Below are positions 8,492-16,475 of a stretch of 64,000 nucleotides of DNA, piece after piece. Source of the DNA: Psychroflexus montanilacus (GTDB taxonomy: Bacteria > Bacteroidota > Bacteroidia > Flavobacteriales > Flavobacteriaceae). How positions within the stretch are numbered: position 1 is the stretch's first letter; every line of letters begins with the position of its first letter. The notes under the pieces were generated by a model, which ran no database searches, was not told where the DNA came from, and saw only the letters and a list, made by a program, of their open reading frames with translations. The translations under genes were made by a program, and so were the position numbers. The stretch is taken from assembly GCF_020164535.1 (NCBI RefSeq), contig NZ_JAIQZC010000005.1, positions 1 through 64,000 on the forward strand. Reading direction: 5' to 3'.

Positions 8492-9292
8492 TTATAGAAA
8501 TTGATTTATTCCCTTTTCAGCATAAACTAACTTCTCCTCCGTAGTTTGCTGTTCAATTTCTAGATTGATATCTATGTGAGATTTTGACTGCTCTTTATGG
8601 TAGATGTGATAAGCAATACCTGCAAACTTAAGGCGTTTTCCTTTAATCCCAATGTTATGTAGCCTTTGGATCATTTCAGAATCATCAATTCCCCAACCTA
8701 CAAGATTTTCATTAAATCCGTTGACTTTAATAAAATCTTCTTTCCAAAAGGACATATTACAACCTCTTAGTTTTTTTGAACGTTCTTCAACGGGTTTAAT
8801 TAAATTTGTTAAAAAAGGAGCTCTTAGAGTTCTGCCTCTTTTTTGAATTCCCTGTGATAAAAAACTGAAACCGAGTTTTTGCTTTTCAAACAAATTTTTC
8901 AAATAATCCTTTTTTATATTTACTCTAGAGCCATAGAGATAGAAGCCTTTTTGTGAAAACAGCAGATGATCTTGCACAAAATACTTATTCATAATGATAT
9001 CACCGTCTATCTCAATAATATAGTCATAGTTTGCCTTAGCAATAGCCTTATTCATAATTCTAGGCTTTCTATTCCCTTTATCTTCGTGCCAAACATGTAT
9101 AATAGGGATGGGAAGCTTGTTTTTGAATTGATCGATCAAGGCTTTCGTATCTGGTTTGGATCCGTCGTCAGCAATAATAACTTCGTTGGGTAAGTAAGAT
9201 TGATCTTCCACACTTTTTAATAACAATTCTAAAGCTTCAGGCCAATTGTATGTTGGGGTCACTAGACTACACTTGGGGAATGTTTTCATCAA
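8492..9292 (-). CDS. GT2 family glycosyltransferase with GT7 C-terminal-like segment
   Basis: The 266-residue protein starts with SLVTPTYNWPEALELLL and the nucleotide-binding IIADDGSKPDTK motif. A DxD-type site follows in IIEIDGDIIMNKYF. The later GCNMSFWKEDFIKVNGF and GWGIDDSEMIQRL pattern resembles the C-terminal segment of galactosyltransferase-like GT7/GT27 folds attached to GT2 enzymes. No membrane segment is present, so it is likely a cytoplasmic-face enzyme. Donor and acceptor are unknown. It resembles the product of 11006-11821 (shared HVWH-D-G and DGD blocks), pointing to paralogy. It stands alone on the minus strand, divergent from the Kdo-kinase-like gene. Confidence 0.87.
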   Translation of the reverse strand: MMKTFPKCSLVTPTYNWPEALELLLKSVEDQSYLPNEVIIADDGSKPDTKALIDQFKNKLPIPIIHVWHEDKGNRKPRIMNKAIAKANYDYIIEIDGDIIMNKYFVQDHLLFSQKGFYLYGSRVNIKKDYLKNLFEKQKLGFSFLSQGIQKRGRTLRAPFLTNLIKPVEERSKKLRGCNMSFWKEDFIKVNGFNENLVGWGIDDSEMIQRLHNIGIKGKRLKFAGIAYHIYHKEQSKSHIDINLEIEQQTTEEKLVYAEKGINQFL

Positions 9293-9381
9293 AATATTAT
9301 AAATATATAATATGAAAAAAATAAGCTTAAGTTGATTTTAAGCCATTCTTTGGTTTTAAATTTGAAATTTAAATAATATCA

Positions 9382-10140
9382 ATGAATTCTAAGTATAATC
9401 CAGCATTTATTCAACACAAAAAAGCTTTATTGGAGCTTATCAATTCTTTTGACTCCATAGGTCAAGTTTTTGGAAAAGGGGATCGAAATGTGATCAAAAC
9501 TGTTGAATTTAATGGATTGATCCTTAATATTAAATCCTTCAAAGAGCCCAACATCATCAACCAAATTGCTTATCAATACTTTAGAAAATCTAAAGCCAGG
9601 CGATCTTTTGAATATGCGACTATTTTAAAAGAAAAAGGCATTGGAACTCCAGATCCCATCGCTTATTTTGAATTTAAAAAAGGCATTGGTTTCGGTAAAT
9701 CATTTTATATCAGCGAACATGTATCTCCAGATCTTACCTTTAGGGAATTAGTTCATCAACCTGATTTTCCAAATCATGAGAACATCTTAAGAGCTTTCAC
9801 AAGGTTTACCTTTCAACTTCATGAGAAAGGAGTTGAGTTTCTGGACCATTCTCCAGGGAACACCTTGATTTTTATTGAAGAAAATGACCATAAGTTCTCC
9901 TTGGTTGATTTGAATAGAATGGAATTTAAAAAATTAGATTTTAAAGAGAGAATGTATAATTTTAGACGACTTACGCCTAAAAAAGAAATGGTGGAAGTGA
10001 TGAGCGACGAATACGCCAAACTCATCGAAAAACCCAAAGAAGAAGTCTTTAAGTTGATGTGGGAATTCACGTCAGAATTTCAAAGAAAATTCCAATTGAA
10101 ACAAAAGCGAAAACAAAAATTGAAATCACTTTTTAGATAG
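9382..10140 (+). CDS. Lipopolysaccharide (Kdo/WaaP-type) kinase-like protein
   Basis: The 252-residue protein has a small eukaryotic-like kinase fold typical of the Kdo/WaaP family. The candidate ATP lysine is Lys51 in LNIKSFK. The catalytic loop is LDHSPGN (Asp155 to Asn160), and the metal-binding Asp is Asp176 in LVDLNRM, replacing the classical DFG. Known relatives phosphorylate Kdo or heptose of the LPS inner core using ATP at the cytoplasmic face. Clustering with a heptosyltransferase and GT2 genes supports an LPS-core role, though the exact target is inferred. Its 3' end overlaps the convergent GT2 gene by 15 bases. Confidence 0.85.
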   Translation: MNSKYNPAFIQHKKALLELINSFDSIGQVFGKGDRNVIKTVEFNGLILNIKSFKEPNIINQIAYQYFRKSKARRSFEYATILKEKGIGTPDPIAYFEFKKGIGFGKSFYISEHVSPDLTFRELVHQPDFPNHENILRAFTRFTFQLHEKGVEFLDHSPGNTLIFIEENDHKFSLVDLNRMEFKKLDFKERMYNFRRLTPKKEMVEVMSDEYAKLIEKPKEEVFKLMWEFTSEFQRKFQLKQKRKQKLKSLFR

Positions 10141-10878
10141 TTCTTTTAATATGGGATAGCGTTTGTATACACTTAAGGCATTTAAGTAGCATATAATTAT
10201 TCCTTTTCTGCCATCTAAAACTCCAAGCCTAACGATATAATCGTAAAGAAATTTAAAAGCTGGTTTGACAACATAATGAAAGGTATTTGGTTTGACTCCT
10301 TTTTGATTCAATTCTTTTGCTTTTAACGCTGCATAACTTATCATTTTCTTCTTGTAAGTTGCATAGCTACTGTAGGAATAATGGATAAGTTTATGTTTCA
10401 TATAAGAAGTAGACCCTTCTACTTTTAATACTTCGTGAACCAAACGCTCTGCTGTGTATTTGGATTTACTTTTCTTGAAAAGTCTTATGTTTTTATCGGT
10501 CTGCCAGCCACTAAAATGTAAAGGCTTTCCCTTGAACATAAATTTTCTATAAAAATAATAGGCATCAGCAGAATGATTTGAAGATACTGTCTCCAAAATT
10601 TCTTTTTTAAGTGGTTTTGTAATCCGTTCATCTGCATCTAAAAATAAAATCCACTCATGACTGGCCTTACTTAGGGCAAAATTTCTCTGTTTAGTAAAGT
10701 CTAGAAATGTATTTCTATATACGGTTACATTTGGATAAGATTCTGCAATTTTTGCTGTATCATCCTCAGAATAAGAGTCCACAACTATAATTTCATTAGC
10801 AAAACTTAGATTTTTAATAACCGAGCCAATATTCTTGGCTTCGTTAAGGGTAATAATAAGTGCCGAGATTTTGGGCAT
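10126..10878 (-). CDS. GT2 family glycosyltransferase, WaaE/KdtX-like
   Basis: The 250-residue protein opens MPKISALIITLNEAKNIG, the pattern of WaaE/KdtX-type LPS-core glucosyltransferases. It continues with IIVVDSYSEDDT, the TKQRNFAL motif and the DxD-type FLDADERI. A later RLVHEVL block is also characteristic of this group. Such enzymes add glucose to heptose I in enterobacterial LPS; the substrate here is not known. The C-terminal region is basic and hydrophobic, possibly associating with the membrane. It converges on the Kdo-kinase-like gene with a 15-base overlap of coding ends, so the two cannot be cotranscribed. Confidence 0.88.
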   Translation of the reverse strand: MPKISALIITLNEAKNIGSVIKNLSFANEIIVVDSYSEDDTAKIAESYPNVTVYRNTFLDFTKQRNFALSKASHEWILFLDADERITKPLKKEILETVSSNHSADAYYFYRKFMFKGKPLHFSGWQTDKNIRLFKKSKSKYTAERLVHEVLKVEGSTSYMKHKLIHYSYSSYATYKKKMISYAALKAKELNQKGVKPNTFHYVVKPAFKFLYDYIVRLGVLDGRKGIIICYLNALSVYKRYPILKELSKK

Positions 10879-11005
10879 AATAGATTTGGTCGATTATTTG
10901 GTATCTAATTCGCAAATGTAAAATAATGTTCACTTTAGAAATAATAATTCATTAATTGATTTGAGAAGTTTTAAATTAAATTAATTTTGAGACATATATT
11001 TAATC

Positions 11006-11821
11006 ATGAAGGTATCCGTTATTATTAGTACATATAATTCACCAAAATGGTTGGAAAAAGTACTATGGGGATATAGTGTTCAAACTTTTAAAGATTTTGA
11101 GATAATTATAGCAGACGACGGTTCAACTTCAAAGACCAAGCAACTACTTGATGTTATTAAGAATAAAACGCAACTCTCTATAACTCATGTTTGGCATAAG
11201 GATGAAGGATTTCAAAAAACAAGAATCCTGAACAAGGCTATTTTAGCTTCACAAACAGATTATTGTATTTTCACAGATGGAGATTGTATTCCACGAAAGG
11301 ATTTTGTTGAAGCTCATATGTCTCATAGGAAACAAAGAAAATTTTTATCAGGCGGTCACTTTCCGTTATCTAAAGAGTTATCAAATTTAATTACTAAACA
11401 AGATATTATAAGTCAGAACTGTTTTGACATAAACTGGCTTAAGAATCAAGGCCTAATAACTAGTTTTAAAAATGTAAAACTTACAAAAAATAGGGAAGTA
11501 GCAAAATTGATGAATTTTATTACCACAACAAAGGCAACTTGGAATGGCGGGAATGCGTCTGCTTGGAAGGAGGATATTCTTGCTGTCAATGGATTTGATG
11601 AAAGAATGAAATATGGTGGAGAAGATAGAGAATTCGGGGAGCGGTTGGTTAATCATGGAATTTATCCCTTAAGAGTCCGTTATTTCGCTATTTGCGTCCA
11701 TCTTGAACATGAAAGGGGATATGTAAATGAAGAGGCTTGGGAAATTAACAACAAAATTCGACAAATCACTAACAAAGAAAATATAATCAAGACTTTGCAC
11801 GGGATTAATTTACACGATTAA
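11006..11821 (+). CDS. GT2 family glycosyltransferase
   Basis: The 271-residue protein begins MKVSVIISTYNSPKWLE and has the IIIADDGSTSKTK and FTDGDCIPRKDFVEAH motifs, the last holding the metal-binding DxD. The C-terminal GGNASAWKEDILAVNGFDE and GGEDREFGERL pattern is the acceptor and catalytic region of GT7-like GT2 enzymes. It is a likely paralogue of the gene at 8492-9292. Donor and acceptor cannot be told from sequence. Its 3' end overlaps the convergent heptosyltransferase gene by 17 bases. The upstream 127-nt gap separates it from the divergently transcribed WaaE-like gene. Confidence 0.87.
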   Translation: MKVSVIISTYNSPKWLEKVLWGYSVQTFKDFEIIIADDGSTSKTKQLLDVIKNKTQLSITHVWHKDEGFQKTRILNKAILASQTDYCIFTDGDCIPRKDFVEAHMSHRKQRKFLSGGHFPLSKELSNLITKQDIISQNCFDINWLKNQGLITSFKNVKLTKNREVAKLMNFITTTKATWNGGNASAWKEDILAVNGFDERMKYGGEDREFGERLVNHGIYPLRVRYFAICVHLEHERGYVNEEAWEINNKIRQITNKENIIKTLHGINLHD

Positions 11822-12947
11822 TTATAAAATTGTTAAGTAAATCCAAAAATAAATCAGGTTTGAATAGCTGATATGCTGATTCAGTATTTTTTTTTGAAAT
11901 AATATCTGGCTTAAAATCTTTTAAATGTACAGAAACATGTTTCAGTGTATGATTTTCAAGACCATTCCATCCTTGTTTATCAATACAAGGTGAAAAAATT
12001 GAAAACGTAGGAACATTCAACGCTTTAGCCATGTTTGTGGAACCACCTTCATTCCCGATTACCGCCTTACAAAATTTGGTTATGGTCAGAAATTCTCTTA
12101 AACTTTTTACTTCAAAGTCGATCAGAATATGGTTTTGAGTCTTTTTTAGACACATGCCATAAAGCCTCATGATGTCGCCTTTCTGTTGAGGCATATAATT
12201 TAAGATAAGGCTTGCATTGCTTTGATTTGCCACAACATCTAAGACCTTAGCCATATAAGCTAAGGGGTAGGTTTTAGACGGGTTGCTACCCAAGGCACTT
12301 ATCATGATGATTGCGTTTGACTGTTTATTCTGAACTAGTTCTATACGAGTTTTGGCAGAATCGAGTTCTTTAGGCGTAAGATAAATTTTAGGCTGTTTTG
12401 AATATATTTTAGAATTTCTAAAGCCTTTCACTAAGTTCAATCTGTTCTCAATAGCCGAACCCAAACCCATTTTGGATTCGTTTACGATCTTTATCGTTTT
12501 TGTATAATGTAATTTTGTGTAGCTTTTTTTCCAGCTAATTTTGGTTTTAGCTCCAGAAAATATTGTTATTAAATTGCTTTCAAGTTTCCCATAAGCATCT
12601 ATCACCACATCATACTTTGCTTTTCTGATCTTCTTTAAAAATTTGTAAAATTTAAGCTTGCTGGACCTGAATTCATCTTCAAAAACGACTATTTTATCTA
12701 TATAAGGATTGTTTTCAATAACAGGAATAGTGAATCTGTTAACCAGATAATGTACCTCTGCCTCTGGATGATTCAGTTTCAAATTCTCACAAATAAGACT
12801 GGAGACGAGAACGTCTCCAATCATTTTTTGTTGAATTACCAGAATTTTAGGAGCCTCCCCAACCCCTCCCAAGGAGGGGCTTTTTCCTCCCCAACCCCTC
12901 CTTCGGAGGGGCTTTTTCAACTCAGGTTTTAGATTTGATTTTTCCAT
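11805..12947 (-). CDS. GT9 family heptosyltransferase with repeat-derived N terminus
   Basis: The 380-residue protein is a GT-B heptosyltransferase. The family's usual start corresponds to PKILVIQQKMIGDVL at residue 33 onward, and the later GNEGGSTNMAKALNVPT block (sugar-nucleotide site) is typical. Residues 11-32 are encoded exactly by two tandem copies of a 32-bp GC-rich palindromic repeat, giving an odd LRRRGWGG-rich leader absent from normal family members. No ATG or GTG lies between that leader and the core; a TTG at codon 26 (12870-12872) is the only nearer alternative, so the ATG at 12947 is kept. Family role: adding heptose to the LPS inner core. Whether this copy is well translated is open. 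Confidence 0.85.
   Translation of the reverse strand: MEKSNLKPELKKPLRRRGWGGKSPSLGGVGEAPKILVIQQKMIGDVLVSSLICENLKLNHPEAEVHYLVNRFTIPVIENNPYIDKIVVFEDEFRSSKLKFYKFLKKIRKAKYDVVIDAYGKLESNLITIFSGAKTKISWKKSYTKLHYTKTIKIVNESKMGLGSAIENRLNLVKGFRNSKIYSKQPKIYLTPKELDSAKTRIELVQNKQSNAIIMISALGSNPSKTYPLAYMAKVLDVVANQSNASLILNYMPQQKGDIMRLYGMCLKKTQNHILIDFEVKSLREFLTITKFCKAVIGNEGGSTNMAKALNVPTFSIFSPCIDKQGWNGLENHTLKHVSVHLKDFKPDIISKKNTESAYQLFKPDLFLDLLNNFIINRVN
12854..12917. repeat. Two tandem 32-bp GC-rich palindromic repeats inside a CDS
   Basis: Copy one (12854-12885) and copy two (12886-12917) are directly adjacent and identical at 29 of 32 positions. The three differences fall in the loop of a CCCCTCC/GGAGGGG hairpin. 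Each copy ends in CTTTTT on the plus strand, so each looks like a small intrinsic terminator. Both lie within the first hundred bases of the heptosyltransferase reading frame. Confidence 0.9.
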
Positions 12948-12959
12948 ACTGTTATTAAG

Positions 12960-13024
12960 TTCCTCCCCTTGGGGGAGGCTAGGTGGGGCATATTTCCTTC
13001 CCCTTTGGGGAGGTTAGGTGGGGC
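12960..13024. repeat. Two further GC-rich palindromic repeat units
   Basis: Two related units sit side by side: 12960-12989 and 12994-13024. Each has a CCTCCCC or CTTCCCC arm, a matching GGGGAGG-type arm, then the tail CTAGGTGGGGC or TTAGGTGGGGC. They resemble a short interspersed palindromic family I recall from flavobacterial genomes. The second unit ends exactly at the dapD stop codon. They occupy the whole gap between the heptosyltransferase start and dapD. Confidence 0.85.
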
Positions 13025-13840
13025 TTACACCGCTACATCATAAGTCCTTAACGCATCATTTAGAGAGGTTTTCTTGTTGGTACTTTCTTTTCGCTTTCCA
13101 ATGATCAGAGCACAAGGGACGTTGAACTCTCCTGCTGGAAATTTTTTGGTATAACTTCCAGGAATCACTACAGATCTAGCTGGTACGATGCCTTTCATCT
13201 CCACTGGCTCAGGTCCAGTCACATCTATAATTTTGGTAGAAGCCGTTAAAACGACATTTGCACCAAGCACAGCTTCTTTTTCTACGCGAACACCTTCCAC
13301 CACAATACTTCTGGAACCCAAAAAAGCATTGTCTTCAATAATTACCGGAGCGGCTTGTAGCGGTTCTAAAACGCCACCAATACCAACACCTCCAGATAAA
13401 TGAACGTTTTTACCAATCTGAGCACAACTTCCCACAGTTGCCCAGGTATCTACCATAGTGCCTTCATCTACGTAGGCCCCAATGTTCACATAACTTGGCA
13501 TCATGATCACTCCGCTGGAGATATAAGCTCCATGTCTTGCCACAGCGTTTGGAACTACGCGGATTCCTTTTTCCTTGTAACCAGTCTTCAAAGGCATTTT
13601 ATCATGATATTCAAAAATACCAGCCTCTAAGGTTTCCATTTTTTGGATAGGGAAGTAAAGCACAACTCCTTTCTTCACCCATTCGTTTACCTGCCAGCCA
13701 TCTTTGGTCGGCTCTGCACAACGCAGTTCTCCACTATCTAGTTTGGATACCACAGTTCTTACGGCTTCGATGGTTTCCTGTTCTTTTAGTAATTCTCGGT
13801 TATCCCAAGCGTTTAATATGATTTTTTTTAAATCTTCCAT
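13025..13840 (-). CDS. dapD: 2,3,4,5-Tetrahydropyridine-2,6-dicarboxylate N-succinyltransferase
   Basis: The 271-residue protein shows the DapD pattern: an N-terminal helical domain, then left-handed beta-helix hexapeptide repeats (for example the VNIGAYVDEGTMVDTWATVG stretch and GVGIGGVLEPLQAAPV). The C-terminal VIPGSYTKKFPAGEF segment is also typical. It succinylates tetrahydrodipicolinate in the lysine and meso-diaminopimelate pathway. An in-frame ATG at 13882 would add 14 residues (MNLAINLIFAKKQL), but the start at 13840, MEDLKKIILNAWDNRE, matches the usual family N terminus and was chosen. The gene is divergent from ruvX. Confidence 0.95.
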   Translation of the reverse strand: MEDLKKIILNAWDNRELLKEQETIEAVRTVVSKLDSGELRCAEPTKDGWQVNEWVKKGVVLYFPIQKMETLEAGIFEYHDKMPLKTGYKEKGIRVVPNAVARHGAYISSGVIMMPSYVNIGAYVDEGTMVDTWATVGSCAQIGKNVHLSGGVGIGGVLEPLQAAPVIIEDNAFLGSRSIVVEGVRVEKEAVLGANVVLTASTKIIDVTGPEPVEMKGIVPARSVVIPGSYTKKFPAGEFNVPCALIIGKRKESTNKKTSLNDALRTYDVAV

Positions 13841-13899
13841 GAGTTGTTTTTTTGCGAAGATAAGGTTTATGGCTAAATTCAAAATAACTTCCAGTACCT

Positions 13900-13907
13900 T
13901 ATATTTG
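13900..13907 (+). promoter_or_regulatory. Candidate -7 element upstream of ruvX
   Basis: TATATTTG fits the TAnnTTTG consensus and lies 16 nt before the ruvX start at 13924, leaving a very short leader. No convincing -33 element is visible at the usual distance. Confidence 0.35.
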
Positions 13908-13923
13908 TTGCTTAATTAAGTTT

Positions 13924-14331
13924 ATGAAAACGAAAGTTTTAGCTTTAGATTTTGGATTAAAACGGACAGGACTCGCTATTTCTGACGAAATGAAAATGAT
14001 TGCCTCAGGTTTGAAAACAGTTGATTCCAGAAGACTTATGGATGAATTGAAGACTTTAATTCCTGCAGAAGATGTTGATACACTTGTGGTAGGTGAACCC
14101 AAATTTACCGATGGCAAACCGATGCAGCTAGAAAAAAATATTCTATTTCTTATTGAAGATATTCAAAAGTTATTTCCAAATCTCAAAATTGTAAGAATGG
14201 ATGAGCGTTTTACGTCTAAAATGGCTTTTCAAACCATGATAGATTCTGGATTGAAAAAGAAAAAGAGACAGAATAAAGGTCTTGTGGATGAAATAAGCGC
14301 TACAATTTTGCTTCAGAATTACTTACAATAA
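13924..14331 (+). CDS. ruvX: Putative pre-16S rRNA nuclease / Holliday junction resolvase-like, YqgF family
   Basis: The 135-residue protein has the RNase H-like YqgF fold: the first acidic strand in LALDFGLKRTGLAIS, VVGEPKFTDGKP, and the C-terminal RMDERFTSKMA with a final VDEISATILLQNYL acidic position. Length is normal. In E. coli YqgF processes the 16S rRNA 5' end; a resolvase role was proposed earlier. It starts the plus-strand ruvX-def-DUF5606-mazG group. Confidence 0.93.
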   Translation: MKTKVLALDFGLKRTGLAISDEMKMIASGLKTVDSRRLMDELKTLIPAEDVDTLVVGEPKFTDGKPMQLEKNILFLIEDIQKLFPNLKIVRMDERFTSKMAFQTMIDSGLKKKKRQNKGLVDEISATILLQNYLQ

Positions 14332-14382
14332 ATCTTGAGTTTTAAATTTTGTAAATGTCAAATTCAAAAGAAATAAAACCTG

Positions 14383-14390
14383 TATTTTTG
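14383..14390 (+). promoter_or_regulatory. Candidate -7 element upstream of def
   Basis: TATTTTTG matches TAnnTTTG and lies 48 nt before the def start codon. A TTTG ending at 14351 is 31 nt upstream, longer than the usual spacing. It suggests that def can be transcribed separately from ruvX. Confidence 0.45.
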
Positions 14391-14438
14391 CACATCTAAA
14401 TTGAAAATGGGCTTGCCCTCTCACTTAAAATTGAGATT

Positions 14439-15029
14439 ATGATATTACCAATTGTAGCTTATGGTTCTCCAGTTTTGAAAAAGAAAGCTTCAGACATTTC
14501 TAAAGATTATCCTAAGTTGGATGAATTGATAGACAACATGTTCGAAACTATGTATAATGCCAATGGAGTAGGACTAGCAGCTCCTCAAATAGGACTCTCC
14601 ATTAGATTATTTATCGTTGATGCCAAACCATTTTCTCAGGATGAGTCTTTAAGTGAAGAAGAAGTGAAGGAGTTGGAAAATTTTAAACGCATTTTTATAA
14701 ATCCTAAGATTATTGAGGAAAATGGAATTGAGTGGGATTTTAATGAAGGCTGCCTAAGTATTCCTGATGTCCATGAAGATATTTTTAGAAAACCTGAAAT
14801 TCAAATTGAATATTATGATGAGAATTTCAAAAAGCATACAGAATCATTAAGTGGACTTCCTGCTAGAGTGGTTCAGCATGAGTACGATCACATTGAAGGT
14901 GTTCTGTTTACCGATAGGATTTCAAATTTGAAAAAGAGATTGATCAAAAGTAAATTGACAAACATTACAAAAGGAAAAGTTGATGTGGGATATAAAATGA
15001 AGTATCCACTTGCTAAAAAAATACGCTAA
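14439..15029 (+). CDS. def: Peptide deformylase
   Basis: The 196-residue protein carries all three signature blocks of the metalloenzyme: GVGLAAPQ (43-50), EGCLS (103-107, cysteine metal ligand) and HEYDH (147-151, two histidine ligands and the catalytic glutamate). It removes the N-formyl group from nascent proteins. An acidic insertion between residues about 65 and 82 (SQDESLSEEEVKELE) lengthens it relative to the E. coli enzyme. It is followed after 53 nt by the DUF5606 gene. Confidence 0.97.
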   Translation: MILPIVAYGSPVLKKKASDISKDYPKLDELIDNMFETMYNANGVGLAAPQIGLSIRLFIVDAKPFSQDESLSEEEVKELENFKRIFINPKIIEENGIEWDFNEGCLSIPDVHEDIFRKPEIQIEYYDENFKKHTESLSGLPARVVQHEYDHIEGVLFTDRISNLKKRLIKSKLTNITKGKVDVGYKMKYPLAKKIR

Positions 15030-15082
15030 AGCTACTTCAGAATTTAAACAAATCGCATATTTGCCAGCCAAAAAAATAAGGT

Positions 15083-15514
15083 ATGAAATTAGACAAAGTA
15101 TTATCTATATCTGGAAAACCAGGACTTTATGAATTGAAAGCTCAAACCAGAGGTGGCTTTCTAGCCGAGTCTTTTATTGATGGAAAGAAAATTCCTGTAA
15201 GCATGAGAAATAATGTAAGTATTCTTAGCGAGATCGCTATCTATACCTATTCAGAAGAAGTTCCTCTAAGAGAGGTTTTTCAAAAAATTCATGATAAAGA
15301 AGAAGGGAAACCGTCTATAGATCACAAATCACCAAAGAATGAGTTGACAACTTATTTTAGAGAAATTCTTCCTGAGTATGATGAAGATAGAGTATACCCA
15401 TCAGATATAAAGAAAGTAATCCAATGGTATAACTTATTAATTTCGAAAAATATCACTGATTTTTCAGATCCTAAAGCTGAAGAAGATTCAGCTAACGAAG
15501 AAACGGAAAATTAA
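15083..15514 (+). CDS. DUF5606 family protein
   Basis: The 143-residue protein opens MKLDKVLSISGKPGLYEL and continues with RGGFLAESFIDGKKIPV, the recognisable DUF5606 pattern common in Bacteroidota. No signal peptide, membrane segment or catalytic motif is visible. The C-terminal 25 residues are acidic and low in complexity. It sits between def and mazG, an order I recall from many flavobacteria, which suggests a housekeeping role, but no function is known. A terminator follows. Confidence 0.82.
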   Translation: MKLDKVLSISGKPGLYELKAQTRGGFLAESFIDGKKIPVSMRNNVSILSEIAIYTYSEEVPLREVFQKIHDKEEGKPSIDHKSPKNELTTYFREILPEYDEDRVYPSDIKKVIQWYNLLISKNITDFSDPKAEEDSANEETEN

Positions 15515-15533
15515 AACAAACCCAAAACCAACT

Positions 15534-15562
15534 AAACCCTCTAATTTCTAGAGGGTTTTTTG
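15534..15562 (+). terminator. Intrinsic terminator after the DUF5606 gene
   Basis: A 10-bp perfect stem (AAACCCTCTA at 15534-15543 with TAGAGGGTTT at 15549-15558) and a 5-nt loop are followed by T residues. It separates the ruvX-def-DUF5606 group from mazG. Confidence 0.85.
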
Positions 15563-15593
15563 GTTTTAATCCCTATTTTTAAACAAAAAAAGG

Positions 15594-16373
15594 ATGTATA
15601 CACGAAAGGAACAACTTGCAGCTTTTGAAAGGTTACTCAATATTATGGATGAATTGAGAGAAAAATGTCCCTGGGACCGTAAACAAACTATGGAATCCTT
15701 GAGAAACCTTACTGTTGAAGAAGTTTACGAACTTGGAGACGCTATTTTGGAAAAAGATTCTGAAGAGATCAAAAAAGAGCTTGGAGATGTTCTTCTACAC
15801 ATTGTTTTTTATTCTAAAATCGGTAGTGAAACGCAAGACTTTGATATAGCTGAAGTTATCAATTCACTTTGTGAAAAATTGATAGATAGACATCCTCACA
15901 TCTATGGAGACGTTGAGGCTAATGATGAAAAACAAGTTAAGGAAAACTGGGAAAAGCTTAAGCTGAAAGAAGGTAATAAGAGTGTTTTAGGTGGAGTTCC
16001 AAAATCTTTACCTGCTCTTATAAAAGCCAGTCGTGTTCAAGATAAAGTGGCAGGTGTAGGTTTTGACTGGGAAGAGCCAAAACAGGTTTTTGAGAAAGTG
16101 AAAGAGGAACTTGCAGAACTTCAGGAAGAGATAGAACACAATCAGCAGGATAAAATTGAACAAGAGTTTGGTGATGTTTTATTTTCTATGATAAATTATG
16201 CTCGCTTCCTAAAAATTGATCCTGAGACAGCTTTAGAAAGAACCAACAAAAAATTCATTTTTAGATTTCAATATTTGGAGAAAAAAGCGAAAGAACTCAA
16301 CCTTGATTTATCAGAAATGTCTTTATTAGAAATGGATAAATTTTGGGAAGAAGCAAAAACTATAAAACTTTAA
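15594..16373 (+). CDS. mazG: Nucleoside triphosphate pyrophosphohydrolase MazG
   Basis: The 259-residue protein has two MazG-type all-alpha domains. The N-terminal one has CPWDRKQTMESLRNLTVEE and the EExxE-type metal site in EEVYELGDAI, followed by ELGDVLLHIVFYSKI. The second has KEELAELQEE and EFGDVLFSMINYARF. The layout and length match E. coli MazG, which hydrolyses (d)NTPs to monophosphate and pyrophosphate and lowers ppGpp-linked effects. The start lies 31 nt after a terminator. Confidence 0.95.
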   Translation: MYTRKEQLAAFERLLNIMDELREKCPWDRKQTMESLRNLTVEEVYELGDAILEKDSEEIKKELGDVLLHIVFYSKIGSETQDFDIAEVINSLCEKLIDRHPHIYGDVEANDEKQVKENWEKLKLKEGNKSVLGGVPKSLPALIKASRVQDKVAGVGFDWEEPKQVFEKVKEELAELQEEIEHNQQDKIEQEFGDVLFSMINYARFLKIDPETALERTNKKFIFRFQYLEKKAKELNLDLSEMSLLEMDKFWEEAKTIKL

Positions 16374-16475
16374 TAAAATTCAATTTCAATAAGTTAAAGC
16401 TATCTTTAAACTTCGTTTATTTTTTGGGTAACTTATTTGAAATAATAATATTGCACTTAAATTAAAACATACATC

